Assembly: GCA_019244745.1 (NCBI GenBank) | Contig: JAFASF010000134.1 | Span: 1 to 36,503, forward strand | Direction of reading: 5' to 3' | Length of the DNA: 36,503 bases | Origin: Solirubrobacterales bacterium | GTDB lineage: Bacteria > Actinomycetota > Thermoleophilia > Solirubrobacterales > Solirubrobacteraceae | Part shown: piece after piece, positions 8,905 to 15,817 of the stretch | How positions within the stretch are numbered: the stretch's first letter is position 1 | Layout of the letters: each line of letters opens with the position of its first letter | The notes under the pieces: model-generated | Databases searched by the model: none | Told to the model about the DNA's origin: nothing | What the model saw: only the letters and a program-made list of their open reading frames with translations | Program-made: the position numbers and the translations under genes

Positions 8905-9968
8905 CCACCGATCCCGTCAGGCTGGCCACCGACATGGACGAGGTCCGCGACGTCACGGTGATCGGCGCCGGCCCGGTCGGGATGTGCACCGCGTTCTGGG
9001 CGGGGATGCGCGAAGCCTCCTCGCGGATCATCGACTCCCTGCCCGAGCTCGGGGGGCAGCTCACCACGCTGTATCCCGAGAAGTGGGTCTTCGACGTGCC
9101 CGGACATCCACGCGTGCTGGCGAAGGACCTGGTCGAGATGCTCCGGGTGCAGGCGCTCGAGCAGTTCGACGTGCCGGTGCATCTGAACGTGACGGCCGAG
9201 ACGATCTCCTGGGAGGGCTCGGACGAGGACCGGGCGGTGGTGCTGCACACCGATCGCGGCGAGCTGCGATCGCGCACGGTGATCGTCGCCGGCGGCCACG
9301 GAGCGTTCGAGCCCAAGAAGCTGCCCGGATTCGACATGACGCCGTGGGAGGGCCGCGGCGCCTACTACATCGTCGGCGAGAAGTCCGTGTTCGAAGGCAA
9401 GCGCGTGATGATCGTCGGCGGTGGCGACTCCGCCTGCGACTGGGTGATCAACCTGCTCGACACCGCCAGCTCGCTCTCGCTCGTCCACCGGCGCGAGGGG
9501 TTCCGGGCGCACGAGGTCACGGTCGGGCAGGTACTCGAGGCGGCCGAGCGCGGAGACGTGGCCCTGCACGTGCCCTTCCAGATCAAAGAGGTCTACGGCG
9601 ACGGCAGCGTCGAGCGCGTGCGCCTGTTCCATTCCGAGGACGAGGCCCACGAGATCGAGGTCGAGGTCGACGCGATCCTCCTCCAGCTAGGGTTCAAGAC
9701 CGCGCTCGGACCACTGAAGGACTGGGGGTTCGAGGTCATCAAGGGCGCGATCGCGGTCGACCAGGTGATGAAGACATCGCTCGAGCGCGTGTGGGCGTGC
9801 GGGGACATCACCACGTTCGACGGCAAGCTCAAGCTGATCGCCACCGGCTTCGCCGAGTCCGCGATCGCCGTCGCCCAGGCCGTCCACGAGATCCGGCCGG
9901 AGGTCAAGATCCAACCGAAGTACTCGACCAATACCGGGGTCCCGGGGGCGGTTGCCGGGCAACCGTAA
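8901..9968 (+). CDS. Ferredoxin/flavodoxin-NADP reductase, thioredoxin-reductase-like (YumC type)
   Basis: A 355-residue flavoprotein with two Rossmann folds: the FAD site VIGAGPVGMC (near residue 20) and the NADP site IVGGGDSACDW. The C-terminal FAD-contact motif is WACGDITTFDGK. The redox-active CxxC that precedes GGGDSA in true thioredoxin reductases is absent (YYIVGEKSVFEGKR instead). That matches the ferredoxin-NADP reductase type 2 family. The likely role is to reduce ferredoxin or flavodoxin with NADPH, or the reverse, in the cytoplasm. The start is set by the ATGA overlap with hemQ; the ORF-track Met at 8835 lies inside hemQ. The coupling suggests it supplies electrons to a heme- or iron-related process, which is inference. 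Confidence 0.9.
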   Translation: MTTDPVRLATDMDEVRDVTVIGAGPVGMCTAFWAGMREASSRIIDSLPELGGQLTTLYPEKWVFDVPGHPRVLAKDLVEMLRVQALEQFDVPVHLNVTAETISWEGSDEDRAVVLHTDRGELRSRTVIVAGGHGAFEPKKLPGFDMTPWEGRGAYYIVGEKSVFEGKRVMIVGGGDSACDWVINLLDTASSLSLVHRREGFRAHEVTVGQVLEAAERGDVALHVPFQIKEVYGDGSVERVRLFHSEDEAHEIEVEVDAILLQLGFKTALGPLKDWGFEVIKGAIAVDQVMKTSLERVWACGDITTFDGKLKLIATGFAESAIAVAQAVHEIRPEVKIQPKYSTNTGVPGAVAGQP

Positions 9969-10626
9969 GCCGGCGCTTGATCGGGAGCGCTCGGGTCGGG
10001 AGTCCGAGGCAGCCGCGGTCAAGCATCTGCGCGCCGCCGACCCGGTGCTGCGGGCGCTGATCGACGAGGTCGGAGTCGACGGACTGGCCGACTGGCGGGT
10101 GCGACGACAGCCTGACCACTATGCGGCGCTGGTGCGCTCGATCGTCGGCCAGCAGCTTTCGACCAGGGCCGCCCGGGCGATCTTCGGGCGGTTGACCGAA
10201 AGGTTCGGCGGGCGGGCGCCGACGCCGGCGGAGGTCCTGGCCGATGATCCCGATGAGCTCCGGATCGCCGCCGGCCTGTCGCGGGCGAAGGTCACGTATC
10301 TGCGGTCGCTGGCCGAGCACGTGCTCGGCGGATCGCTCCAGCTCGACCGCCTCGATGAGCTGCCCGACGACGAAGTGGCGGCCGAGCTCGAGGCGATCCG
10401 CGGGTTGGGGCGCTGGAGCGCGGACATGTTCCTGATGTTCCAGCTCGGGCGGCCGGACGTGCTCGCGGTGGGCGATCTCGGGATCCGGCGGGCGGTGATG
10501 GTCCGCTACGGCCTGCCGGCGCTCCCCAGCCCCGCGCAGCTCGAGCCGATCGCCGAGCCGTGGCGGCCGTACCGGTCGCTGGCGTGCCGCTTTCTGTGGC
10601 GGTCGCTGGCGACGGCGCCGGTGTAG
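9952..10626 (+). CDS. DNA-3-methyladenine glycosylase, AlkA-like HhH-GPD protein
   Basis: A base-excision repair glycosylase removing alkylated purines. The 224-residue protein has the helix-hairpin-helix LEAIRGLGRWSADMF (residues 147-161) and the catalytic aspartate in VGDLGIRRA (D175). SIVGQQLSTRAA is a family-typical helix. The AlkA N-terminal beta domain is missing, so this is the compact form. The start is TTG at 9952, inside the end of the reductase gene (17-nt overlap), and no ATG or GTG is available in frame before the conserved region. It is third in the hemQ-reductase unit. The gene ends just before a 268-nt convergent gap. Confidence 0.88.
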   Translation: MPGNRKPALDRERSGRESEAAAVKHLRAADPVLRALIDEVGVDGLADWRVRRQPDHYAALVRSIVGQQLSTRAARAIFGRLTERFGGRAPTPAEVLADDPDELRIAAGLSRAKVTYLRSLAEHVLGGSLQLDRLDELPDDEVAAELEAIRGLGRWSADMFLMFQLGRPDVLAVGDLGIRRAVMVRYGLPALPSPAQLEPIAEPWRPYRSLACRFLWRSLATAPV

Positions 10627-10674
10627 GGGCGGCGGGCGGGCGAGCGCCGCGGCGGCGCGGATGATCCCGCCGGC

Positions 10675-10734
10675 GCGCGCGCGTCAATCATGAGCGTGTG
10701 CGACGAGCGTGTGCGCGCGCCAATCATGGGCGTG
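10675..10734 (+). repeat. Imperfect 24-nt direct repeat, 36-nt period
   Basis: GCGCGCGCGTCAATCATGAGCGTG at 10675 recurs at 10711 with three changes (core CAATCATGRGCGTG). A nested GAGCGTGTGCG repeat (10693, 10705) lies between the copies. The second copy runs into the first 41-nt hairpin. The sequence is non-coding and in the gap between convergent genes. Confidence 0.6.
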
Positions 10735-10822
10735 GGAAATAACTGTCGCTATGCGGTAGGTATCTCCCACGCTCCCTGGACCGTGGGAGATTTCTCGGAA
10801 ATAGCCCGAGGTATTTCCCGCG
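10731..10822. repeat. Tandem pair of related 41-nt hairpins
   Basis: Two 41-nt palindromes (10731-10771 and 10782-10822) are 51 nt apart. The first has 19 facing positions closed by the triloop TAT, with two mismatches and two wobble pairs. The second has 17 facing positions with one mismatch and the loop AAATAGC. Both begin CGTGGGARAT and end TATYTCCCRCG. The arms are similar but the centres differ, so they look like diverged copies of one element. There is no T-run after either, which argues against ordinary intrinsic terminators. They fill the 268-nt convergent gap between the glycosylase and A-type carrier genes, where I see no gene. ORF-track entries here are spurious. Confidence 0.7.
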
Positions 10823-10894
10823 CTCGCCGGCGCGAGCGAAAACCGGATCACGAAACGGGGCCCGAGAGCCGGACCGAAACGGCCGGCCGGCGCC

Positions 10895-11248
10895 TCAGAC
10901 CGCCGAGACCTCTTCCTCTTCGGCCACCCGGAACGACGACCCGCAGCCGCACGCCGCGATCACGTTCGGGTTGTCGACCTTGAAGCCGGCGCCTTGGAGG
11001 CCATCGACGAAGTCGATGACCGAGCCCTTGACGTACGGAAGGCTCGGCCGGTCCACGAGGAGGCGGATGCCCTTGTCCTCGAAGACGCTGTCACCGTCGC
11101 GCTGCTCGTCGAACGCGAGCGCGTACTGGAAACCAGAACAACCGCCGCCACGAACTCCTACTCTGAGCCCGGCGGTCTCGGCCACGGCCGCCTGCGCCGA
11201 CAGGAACTCGCGGACCTTCTCCGCACCCTTGTCAGTCAGAGTGATCAT
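10895..11248 (-). CDS. erpA: A-type iron-sulfur carrier (ErpA/IscA family)
   Basis: A 117-residue carrier that accepts or delivers [Fe-S] clusters. The three ligand cysteines are C37 (GGGCSGFQY), C100 and C102 (AACGCGSSF), in the exact family spacing. The extra acidic tail (EEEEVSAV) is unremarkable. It is divergent from bolA and the CGFS glutaredoxin gene across a 43-nt gap, forming an Fe-S trafficking locus. The ATG has no clear ribosome site but has TATACT 9 nt upstream, so a leaderless message is likely. Whether it is the ErpA or IscA orthologue cannot be settled from sequence alone. Confidence 0.93.
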   Translation of the reverse strand: MITLTDKGAEKVREFLSAQAAVAETAGLRVGVRGGGCSGFQYALAFDEQRDGDSVFEDKGIRLLVDRPSLPYVKGSVIDFVDGLQGAGFKVDNPNVIAACGCGSSFRVAEEEEVSAV

Positions 11249-11291
11249 GCTTCATTCAGTATAGCCACGGGCCCTCGCTAACCTTGAGGAC
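11249..11291. promoter_or_regulatory. Divergent promoters for erpA and bolA
   Basis: The minus strand has TATACT at 11263-11258, 9 nt before the erpA ATG. The plus strand has TAACCT at 11279-11284, 7 nt before the bolA ATG. Neither gene has a usable Shine-Dalgarno, and both look leaderless. The -35 regions are weak. The two -10 boxes are only 15 nt apart, so simultaneous polymerase binding is unlikely. Confidence 0.45.
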
Positions 11292-11531
11292 ATGACGGCC
11301 GGCCCCGTGTCAGCCACCCCGGATGAGCTCAAGGCCCGGATCGAGGCCGAGATTCCGAACGCCCGCGCGGTGGTGACCGGAGACGGCCACCACTTCAACG
11401 CGATCGTATCCTCGCCGGCGTTCCGGGGCCTCTCCCGGATCGCCCAGCACCGGCTCGTCTACGAGGTGTTCGGAGACGAGGTGGGCGACCGCATCCACGC
11501 ACTGTCGATCCAGACGAAAGCCGACGATTGA
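11292..11531 (+). CDS. bolA: BolA family protein
   Basis: A 79-residue protein with the BolA core GDGHHFNAIVSSPAFRG and SRIAQHRLVYEVFGD, ending IHALSIQTKA. BolA proteins pair with CGFS monothiol glutaredoxins to hold a shared [2Fe-2S] cluster, with a conserved C-terminal histidine (here IHALS) as ligand. The adjacent downstream gene encodes exactly such a glutaredoxin (45-nt gap), so the pair very likely works together. GAGG lies only 2 nt before the ATG, too close to act as a ribosome site; TAACCT 7 nt upstream suggests leaderless initiation. An alternative GTG at 11307 is possible. Confidence 0.93.
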   Translation: MTAGPVSATPDELKARIEAEIPNARAVVTGDGHHFNAIVSSPAFRGLSRIAQHRLVYEVFGDEVGDRIHALSIQTKADD

Positions 11532-11575
11532 GAGCAACTCGCGGGGCTGGGAGGCCCGGCGGAGGAGACGAACCA

Positions 11576-11977
11576 TTGAGCGATCAGAGCACCAACCCCC
11601 TGCGCGACGAGATCCAGAAGGCCATCTCCGAGAATCGCGTGATCCTGTTCATGAAGGGCACCCCGGAACAGCCGATGTGCGGCTTCTCGGCCCGGACGGT
11701 CGCGGTTCTGGAGTCGATGCGTCAGTCGTTCGCGGCGGTCGACGTCCTGCCCGACCCGCGGATCCGGCAGGAGCTGTCCGCGCTCTCGAACTGGCCCACG
11801 ATCCCCCAGCTGTTCATCGACGGCGAGCTCGTCGGCGGCTGCGACATCGTCACCGAGATGTACCAGTCGGGTGAGCTTCAGGAGGCGCTCGGCCTGGATG
11901 CCGGCGCACCGGGGGAGGCGGCGCCAGAGCCCGAGCCAGCCCCCCAGCAGCCGCTGTCGATCGAGAACCGCCTCTAG
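11576..11977 (+). CDS. grxD: Monothiol CGFS glutaredoxin (Grx4/GrxD type)
   Basis: A 133-residue monothiol glutaredoxin that binds a bridging [2Fe-2S] cluster and passes it to targets. Family motifs are VILFMKGTPEQPMCGFS (active-site CGFS), NWPTIPQLFIDGELVGGCDI and a C-terminal EMYQSGEL. I chose the TTG at 11576 (MSDQSTNPLRDEI) because GGAGGAG lies 8 nt upstream; the longer ORF-track start overlaps bolA and is low-complexity. A tail of about 30 residues rich in Pro, Ala and Glu (PEPEPAPQQP) follows the thioredoxin fold and is probably disordered. The end overlaps the convergent S55 gene by 4 nt. Confidence 0.93.
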   Translation: MSDQSTNPLRDEIQKAISENRVILFMKGTPEQPMCGFSARTVAVLESMRQSFAAVDVLPDPRIRQELSALSNWPTIPQLFIDGELVGGCDIVTEMYQSGELQEALGLDAGAPGEAAPEPEPAPQQPLSIENRL

Positions 11978-13725
11978 AAGGTCCGGTGCCGACTGGCCGG
12001 CCGGCGCCGGCCCCCGGTGGCGCCGACCACGTCGAAGCGCAGCCTGATGGCCCCCGTGATCAGCAGCGCCGGGTCACGGTATGCCGGCCTCGGCCCGCCC
12101 CCGTTCCACCGGATCCGCAACCCGTCGTAGGTCGAGATAGCGGCGAACTCTGAACGCAGCGTCTGCATCGACGTCGGCGCCGGCGGGGGCGGCGCCGACG
12201 CGGATCCCCCGCCGAGCACCGCGACCAGGCTTCCGGTGACCGTCGACGTCGGGCTCATCGGCGGGGCCGGGGGCGGAGGACCTTGGAGCGTTCCCGTGAG
12301 CACGTGCCGGGAGCCCGCTGGTATGCGGAGCTTGAACGCGACGCCTTCAACCGCGCCACGGAACCTCCGCACGCGCAGGTGGACAGTGACGAGCTGGCCC
12401 GCCCGCACCCGACGGGGAGCTCGGACACCGACGATGGTCCCTTCGAGCAGGCCCCGGCGAGCGTCGATCCTGATCGAGACGTTCTCGACATGCAACGTCG
12501 CGAACTGGACCTGCTCGAGCAGACCGAACGCCGCCGCCAGATCCGTGGTCACCCCGGCGGCGAGCTCGGGCGGCCCCGGGGCGCTGTCCCCGGCCAATCC
12601 GGTTCCGACGTACCGGTTGCAGAACGCGAGGGGCTGGCGGCTCTCGCGGAGTCGCAGCGTGACGCACATGCGCCCCGACTCGTTGGCCGGCGGACCGTTG
12701 TAGATCTGGGCCGCGGCCTGACCCGCTGCCACGGGCGCGACCAGGTCGACGAGCGAGGTCCCCAAGGGCAGGCCAACATCGGTTTCGTCGGCCACCTCGG
12801 TCTCGAGCCGCAGGACGTTCCTCGTGTCGAGGTCGTTCGCGGTCACGTTCACCGGAACGAGCGGCGGCGGCTGGCCCACGACGCCGAGGACCCCGTTCGG
12901 CGTATCGCTGGTAAGGGTGCCTTCGGTGTGACCCGGCGCGGCGAATTTGTAACTCTGGCCGAGCGGATTCCCGATCACGGAATAGACGTACGCGTCCTGG
13001 AGCAGGAGCGCGCGCCGGCCGGCGCCGTCGAGCTCGTGCCCGAACGCGTACACGGTGCTCCCGTCGCGATACGTCACCGTTCCGACCGCGCCCATCGGTA
13101 TCGCGCCCACGGAGTAGCTCGCCGCGACGGACGCACCCGGAACCAGCGCTTGCACCGGGAAGCTCGTCGCCGAGCCCGCCGGCGCGGCGAGCACCACGCG
13201 CCCCACGCGCCGGCCGGCCGCCTGGAGCACGTTCAGCATCCCCGGCGAGAGCCCGCCGACGGTCAGGGGACCGAGCAGCGGCCTTACGCGCGCTGTGAAT
13301 CGCGGCGCCGACCGTGGTGCGTTCACGGGCTCGCCGAGCATCTGCTCGATCGGGGTCACCAGTGCGTCGTAGTTGCCGAAGTCGCCCACGCCCTCCGAGA
13401 TCGCGCCGGCATTGCGCATCGTGCCGAAAGCGTCCGGACAGTAGACCGGGGACCCGGAGAACCCCTGGGCGATTCCGGTCCCCGCGACCGCCGGCCCGGA
13501 CGCCCGGACGAGGATCCGGGCGCCTTCGCCGGGCTCTTGGACCACACCGATCACGCGGACGTCGAAACTCGAGAGCGCGGTGCCCTGGATGACGGTCTCC
13601 CCGGTGCAGTCCATCCCGGCCTGCACCTCGGACAGGGACATGATCGGGCCACCGTCCGCGAGCGCGCCCGTTGCCGGCAGCGCGAACGCCGCGGCCACGC
13701 ACAGGATCAAGGCTCGGAAATGCAT
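11974..13725 (-). CDS. Secreted SpoIVB/S55-type serine peptidase homologue
   Basis: A protein of about 583 residues with a signal peptide (MHFRALILCVAAAFALPATGALA). I start at this ATG (GGAAG 9 nt upstream); a GTG at 13770 would add 15 residues before the signal. The segment MSLSEVQAGMDCTGETVIQGT, then GIAQGFSGSPVYC (serine near residue 90) and NAGAISEG, matches large proteins annotated with an S55 peptidase domain. VGTVTYRDGSTVYAFGHELDG (histidine near 230) and a GTLTSDTPNGVLG stretch follow. In sporulation SpoIVB the histidine precedes the serine; here the serine comes first, which I believe is usual for this non-sporulation branch. Substrate unknown. The C-terminal half is beta-rich with a Pro-rich linker (GPPPPAPPMSP). 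Likely exported. Divergent from mtnA. Confidence 0.75.
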   Translation of the reverse strand: MHFRALILCVAAAFALPATGALADGGPIMSLSEVQAGMDCTGETVIQGTALSSFDVRVIGVVQEPGEGARILVRASGPAVAGTGIAQGFSGSPVYCPDAFGTMRNAGAISEGVGDFGNYDALVTPIEQMLGEPVNAPRSAPRFTARVRPLLGPLTVGGLSPGMLNVLQAAGRRVGRVVLAAPAGSATSFPVQALVPGASVAASYSVGAIPMGAVGTVTYRDGSTVYAFGHELDGAGRRALLLQDAYVYSVIGNPLGQSYKFAAPGHTEGTLTSDTPNGVLGVVGQPPPLVPVNVTANDLDTRNVLRLETEVADETDVGLPLGTSLVDLVAPVAAGQAAAQIYNGPPANESGRMCVTLRLRESRQPLAFCNRYVGTGLAGDSAPGPPELAAGVTTDLAAAFGLLEQVQFATLHVENVSIRIDARRGLLEGTIVGVRAPRRVRAGQLVTVHLRVRRFRGAVEGVAFKLRIPAGSRHVLTGTLQGPPPPAPPMSPTSTVTGSLVAVLGGGSASAPPPPAPTSMQTLRSEFAAISTYDGLRIRWNGGGPRPAYRDPALLITGAIRLRFDVVGATGGRRRPASRHRTF

Positions 13726-13781
13726 CAGGCGTGGCTTCCAATCCGGCGGGGGCGCGCAAGCGTATCTCACGCTCCTGCGGA

Positions 13782-13787
13782 TAGCAT
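13782..13787 (+). promoter_or_regulatory. -10 element of mtnA, leaderless type
   Basis: TAGCAT lies 6 nt before the mtnA ATG, and there is no Shine-Dalgarno in between. The message would begin at or almost at the start codon. Confidence 0.4.
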
Positions 13788-13793
13788 CATGAG

Positions 13794-14852
13794 ATGACCA
13801 GCACGGCGCGCCCGAGTGCCGGCACCCTCGCGCCGCCCACCAGCCCGGTTGTCGCGGTTCGATACGCCGACGGGGTGCTGTGGGCGATCGACCAGACCGA
13901 ACTGCCGTGGCGCGAGCGCGACCTGAAGCTGACCGACGCCGAGGAGGTGGCCGCGGCGATCAAACGCCTGGCGATCCGTGGGGCGCCGCTGATCGGGGTG
14001 GCCGCCGGCTACGGCGTGGCGCTCGAGCTCATGAGCGACCCACGTCCGGAGGCCCTCGATCGCGCGTGCGCGCTGCTCCGCGAGGCGAGGCCGACGGCGG
14101 TCAACCTCGCTCGGGCCGTGGACCGGGTTGCCGGCGCGGCGGCCGCCGCGCCATCGGGCGAGCGGGCCGACGCGGCGCTGCATGAGGCCCGTGCCATAGA
14201 AAACGAGGAGCTCGCGGCCAGCGATGCGATCGCTCGCCACGGCGCGGAGCTCCTTGCCCACGCGAGCCGGATCCTCACCCACTGCAACACGGGCGCGCTG
14301 GCTGCCCCGGGCCGCGGAACGGCGCTCGCGGTCATCGCCGAGCTCGCCGTGCGCGGCACGCTGAGCGAGGTGATCGCCACCGAGTCTCGCCCGCTGCTTC
14401 AGGGGACTCGCCTCACCGCCTACGAACTGTCCCGGCTCGCGATTGCGCACCAGCTGATCGTCGACTCGGCCGCCGCTGGCCTGATTGCCTCGGGCGCAGT
14501 CGACGCGGTGGTCGTCGGTTGCGACCGAGTGGCCGCGAACGGCGACGTCGCGAACAAGGTCGGCACGTACGGCCTGGCGCTGGCCGCAAGCGCAGCGGCG
14601 ATCCCGTTCGTGGTCGCCGGACCCACCTCCACGATCGACGAAGACTGCCCAAGCGGCGATGGGATCTCGATAGAGGAGCGCGACCCCGACGAAATCAGCT
14701 CCGTCGGCGGCCGGCGACTGGCGCCCCCCGGCACCCCGTGCCGCAATCCGGCGTTCGACGTGACGCCGGCAGCATTGGTGACTGCGCTCGTGACCGAGCG
14801 CGGCATCGCCCAACCGGTCACCACCGACTCGCTGCTGGCGCTGAAGCAGTGA
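13794..14852 (+). CDS. mtnA: S-methyl-5-thioribose-1-phosphate isomerase
   Basis: Isomerises methylthioribose 1-phosphate to methylthioribulose 1-phosphate in methylthioadenosine salvage; related enzymes also act on 5-deoxyribose 1-phosphate. The 352-residue length is typical. Motifs: AIRGAPLIGVAAGYG (residues 60-73), the catalytic cysteine in THCNTGALA (C164) and the catalytic aspartate in VGCDRVAANGDVANKVGTYG (D244). The gene heads a three-gene unit: its TGA overlaps the GTG of a zinc alcohol dehydrogenase, which overlaps a second one. None of the later classical salvage enzymes (mtnB, mtnC, mtnD) nor the aldolase of the DHAP shunt is visible nearby, so the metabolite's fate is not shown. 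No ribosome site; TAGCAT precedes the ATG. Confidence 0.95.
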   Translation: MTSTARPSAGTLAPPTSPVVAVRYADGVLWAIDQTELPWRERDLKLTDAEEVAAAIKRLAIRGAPLIGVAAGYGVALELMSDPRPEALDRACALLREARPTAVNLARAVDRVAGAAAAAPSGERADAALHEARAIENEELAASDAIARHGAELLAHASRILTHCNTGALAAPGRGTALAVIAELAVRGTLSEVIATESRPLLQGTRLTAYELSRLAIAHQLIVDSAAAGLIASGAVDAVVVGCDRVAANGDVANKVGTYGLALAASAAAIPFVVAGPTSTIDEDCPSGDGISIEERDPDEISSVGGRRLAPPGTPCRNPAFDVTPAALVTALVTERGIAQPVTTDSLLALKQ

Positions 14853-15817
14853 GGGTCGCGCGTTCGTACGCCCCCGACGAGGTTCGCATCGAACACGCCG
14901 AGGACCCGGAGCCGGGGCCCGAGGAAGTCGTCTGCGACGTCCTCGCGTGCGGCGTGTGCGCCTCGGACGTCCTCGATTGGTACGTGGCGCGCAAGCTCCC
15001 AACGGTGCTGGGCCACGAGCTGGCGGGCATCGTGCACGCCGTCGGCCTGGGTGCCGACGGCGTGCAAATTGGCTCCCGGGTAGCGATACACCATCACGCG
15101 CCCTGCGGAGAGTGCCGGCGCTGCCGACGCGGTCACGAGACGCTGTGCGAGCGCTTCCGGGCAACCAACCTCCACCCCGGCGGCTTCGCCGAGCGCTTGC
15201 GGGTGCCGGCGGAGCTCGTCGGCGAGCTGCTGGAGCTCCCGGACGACATGGATGCCGTCGCGGCCACATTCGTCGAGCCGCTGGCGTGCGTGCTGCGCGC
15301 CGAGGATCGAGCGAGGCTACAACCCGGTGACAGCCTCCTGGTGGTCGGCGCCGGCGTCAACGGTCTGCTCGCCATCGCCTCCGCGCACGCCCGCTCGGTG
15401 GAGGCCGTGTGGGTGCGAGAGCCGAACCCGGACCGGATGGCCCGGGCTCAGGCTTTCGGGGCCGAGCGCCATGGCAACGAGCTGGTCGACGTTGCGATCG
15501 TCTGCACGCCGAAGCCCGACGCGATCGCGGATGCGGCCGCCGCGCTCGCCCCGGGCGGCACGCTCTGCCTGTACGCGCCGCCGGCTCCCGAGGCGCCTCC
15601 GGCGTTCGACGGCACCTCGTTGTTCATGCGGGAGCTGACGATCACCGCCAGCTACTCGGCGGGCCCGAACGACATGCGCCGCGCGCTCGAGCTGATCTCC
15701 TCCGGGCAGATCGATCCGCTTCCCCTGGTGACTCACCGCCTAGCGCTCGAGGAGACCGCGGCGGCACTCGCGCTCCAGCGCGGAGGTGGCGCGCTCAAGG
15801 TGGTGGTCGTGCCATGA
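14849..15817 (+). CDS. Zinc-dependent alcohol dehydrogenase (MDR superfamily), first of a pair
   Basis: A 322-residue medium-chain dehydrogenase starting at GTG (MRVARSYAPDEV), which overlaps the mtnA stop. The catalytic zinc site is C37 (ACGVCASD) with H56-E57 (LGHELAG). The structural zinc site has all four cysteines, C86, C89, C92 and C100 (CGECRRCRRGHETLC). The nucleotide fold is VVGAGVNGLLAI. The protein is about 20 residues shorter than a typical sorbitol or threonine dehydrogenase. The substrate is unknown. Coupling to mtnA suggests a sugar-phosphate-derived aldehyde or alcohol from methylthioribose or deoxyribose breakdown (inference). The ORF-track start inside mtnA is rejected. Confidence 0.9.
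   Translation: MRVARSYAPDEVRIEHAEDPEPGPEEVVCDVLACGVCASDVLDWYVARKLPTVLGHELAGIVHAVGLGADGVQIGSRVAIHHHAPCGECRRCRRGHETLCERFRATNLHPGGFAERLRVPAELVGELLELPDDMDAVAATFVEPLACVLRAEDRARLQPGDSLLVVGAGVNGLLAIASAHARSVEAVWVREPNPDRMARAQAFGAERHGNELVDVAIVCTPKPDAIADAAAALAPGGTLCLYAPPAPEAPPAFDGTSLFMRELTITASYSAGPNDMRRALELISSGQIDPLPLVTHRLALEETAAALALQRGGGALKVVVVP

Noticed and set aside
10731-10822. Intrinsic terminators for the convergent glycosylase and carrier genes
   Set aside because: No T-run follows either hairpin on either strand. Termination there is possible, but the paired architecture points to a repeat element instead.
10690-10983. 97-codon ORF over the hairpin pair
   Set aside because: Its translation is Arg/Pro-rich shadow sequence, it runs over the hairpins and into the A-type carrier's 3' end, and has no ribosome site.
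12283-13797. 504-codon plus-strand ORF opposite the S55 gene
   Set aside because: Composition is low-complexity and charged with no recognisable domain; the opposite strand encodes a signal peptide and peptidase motifs.
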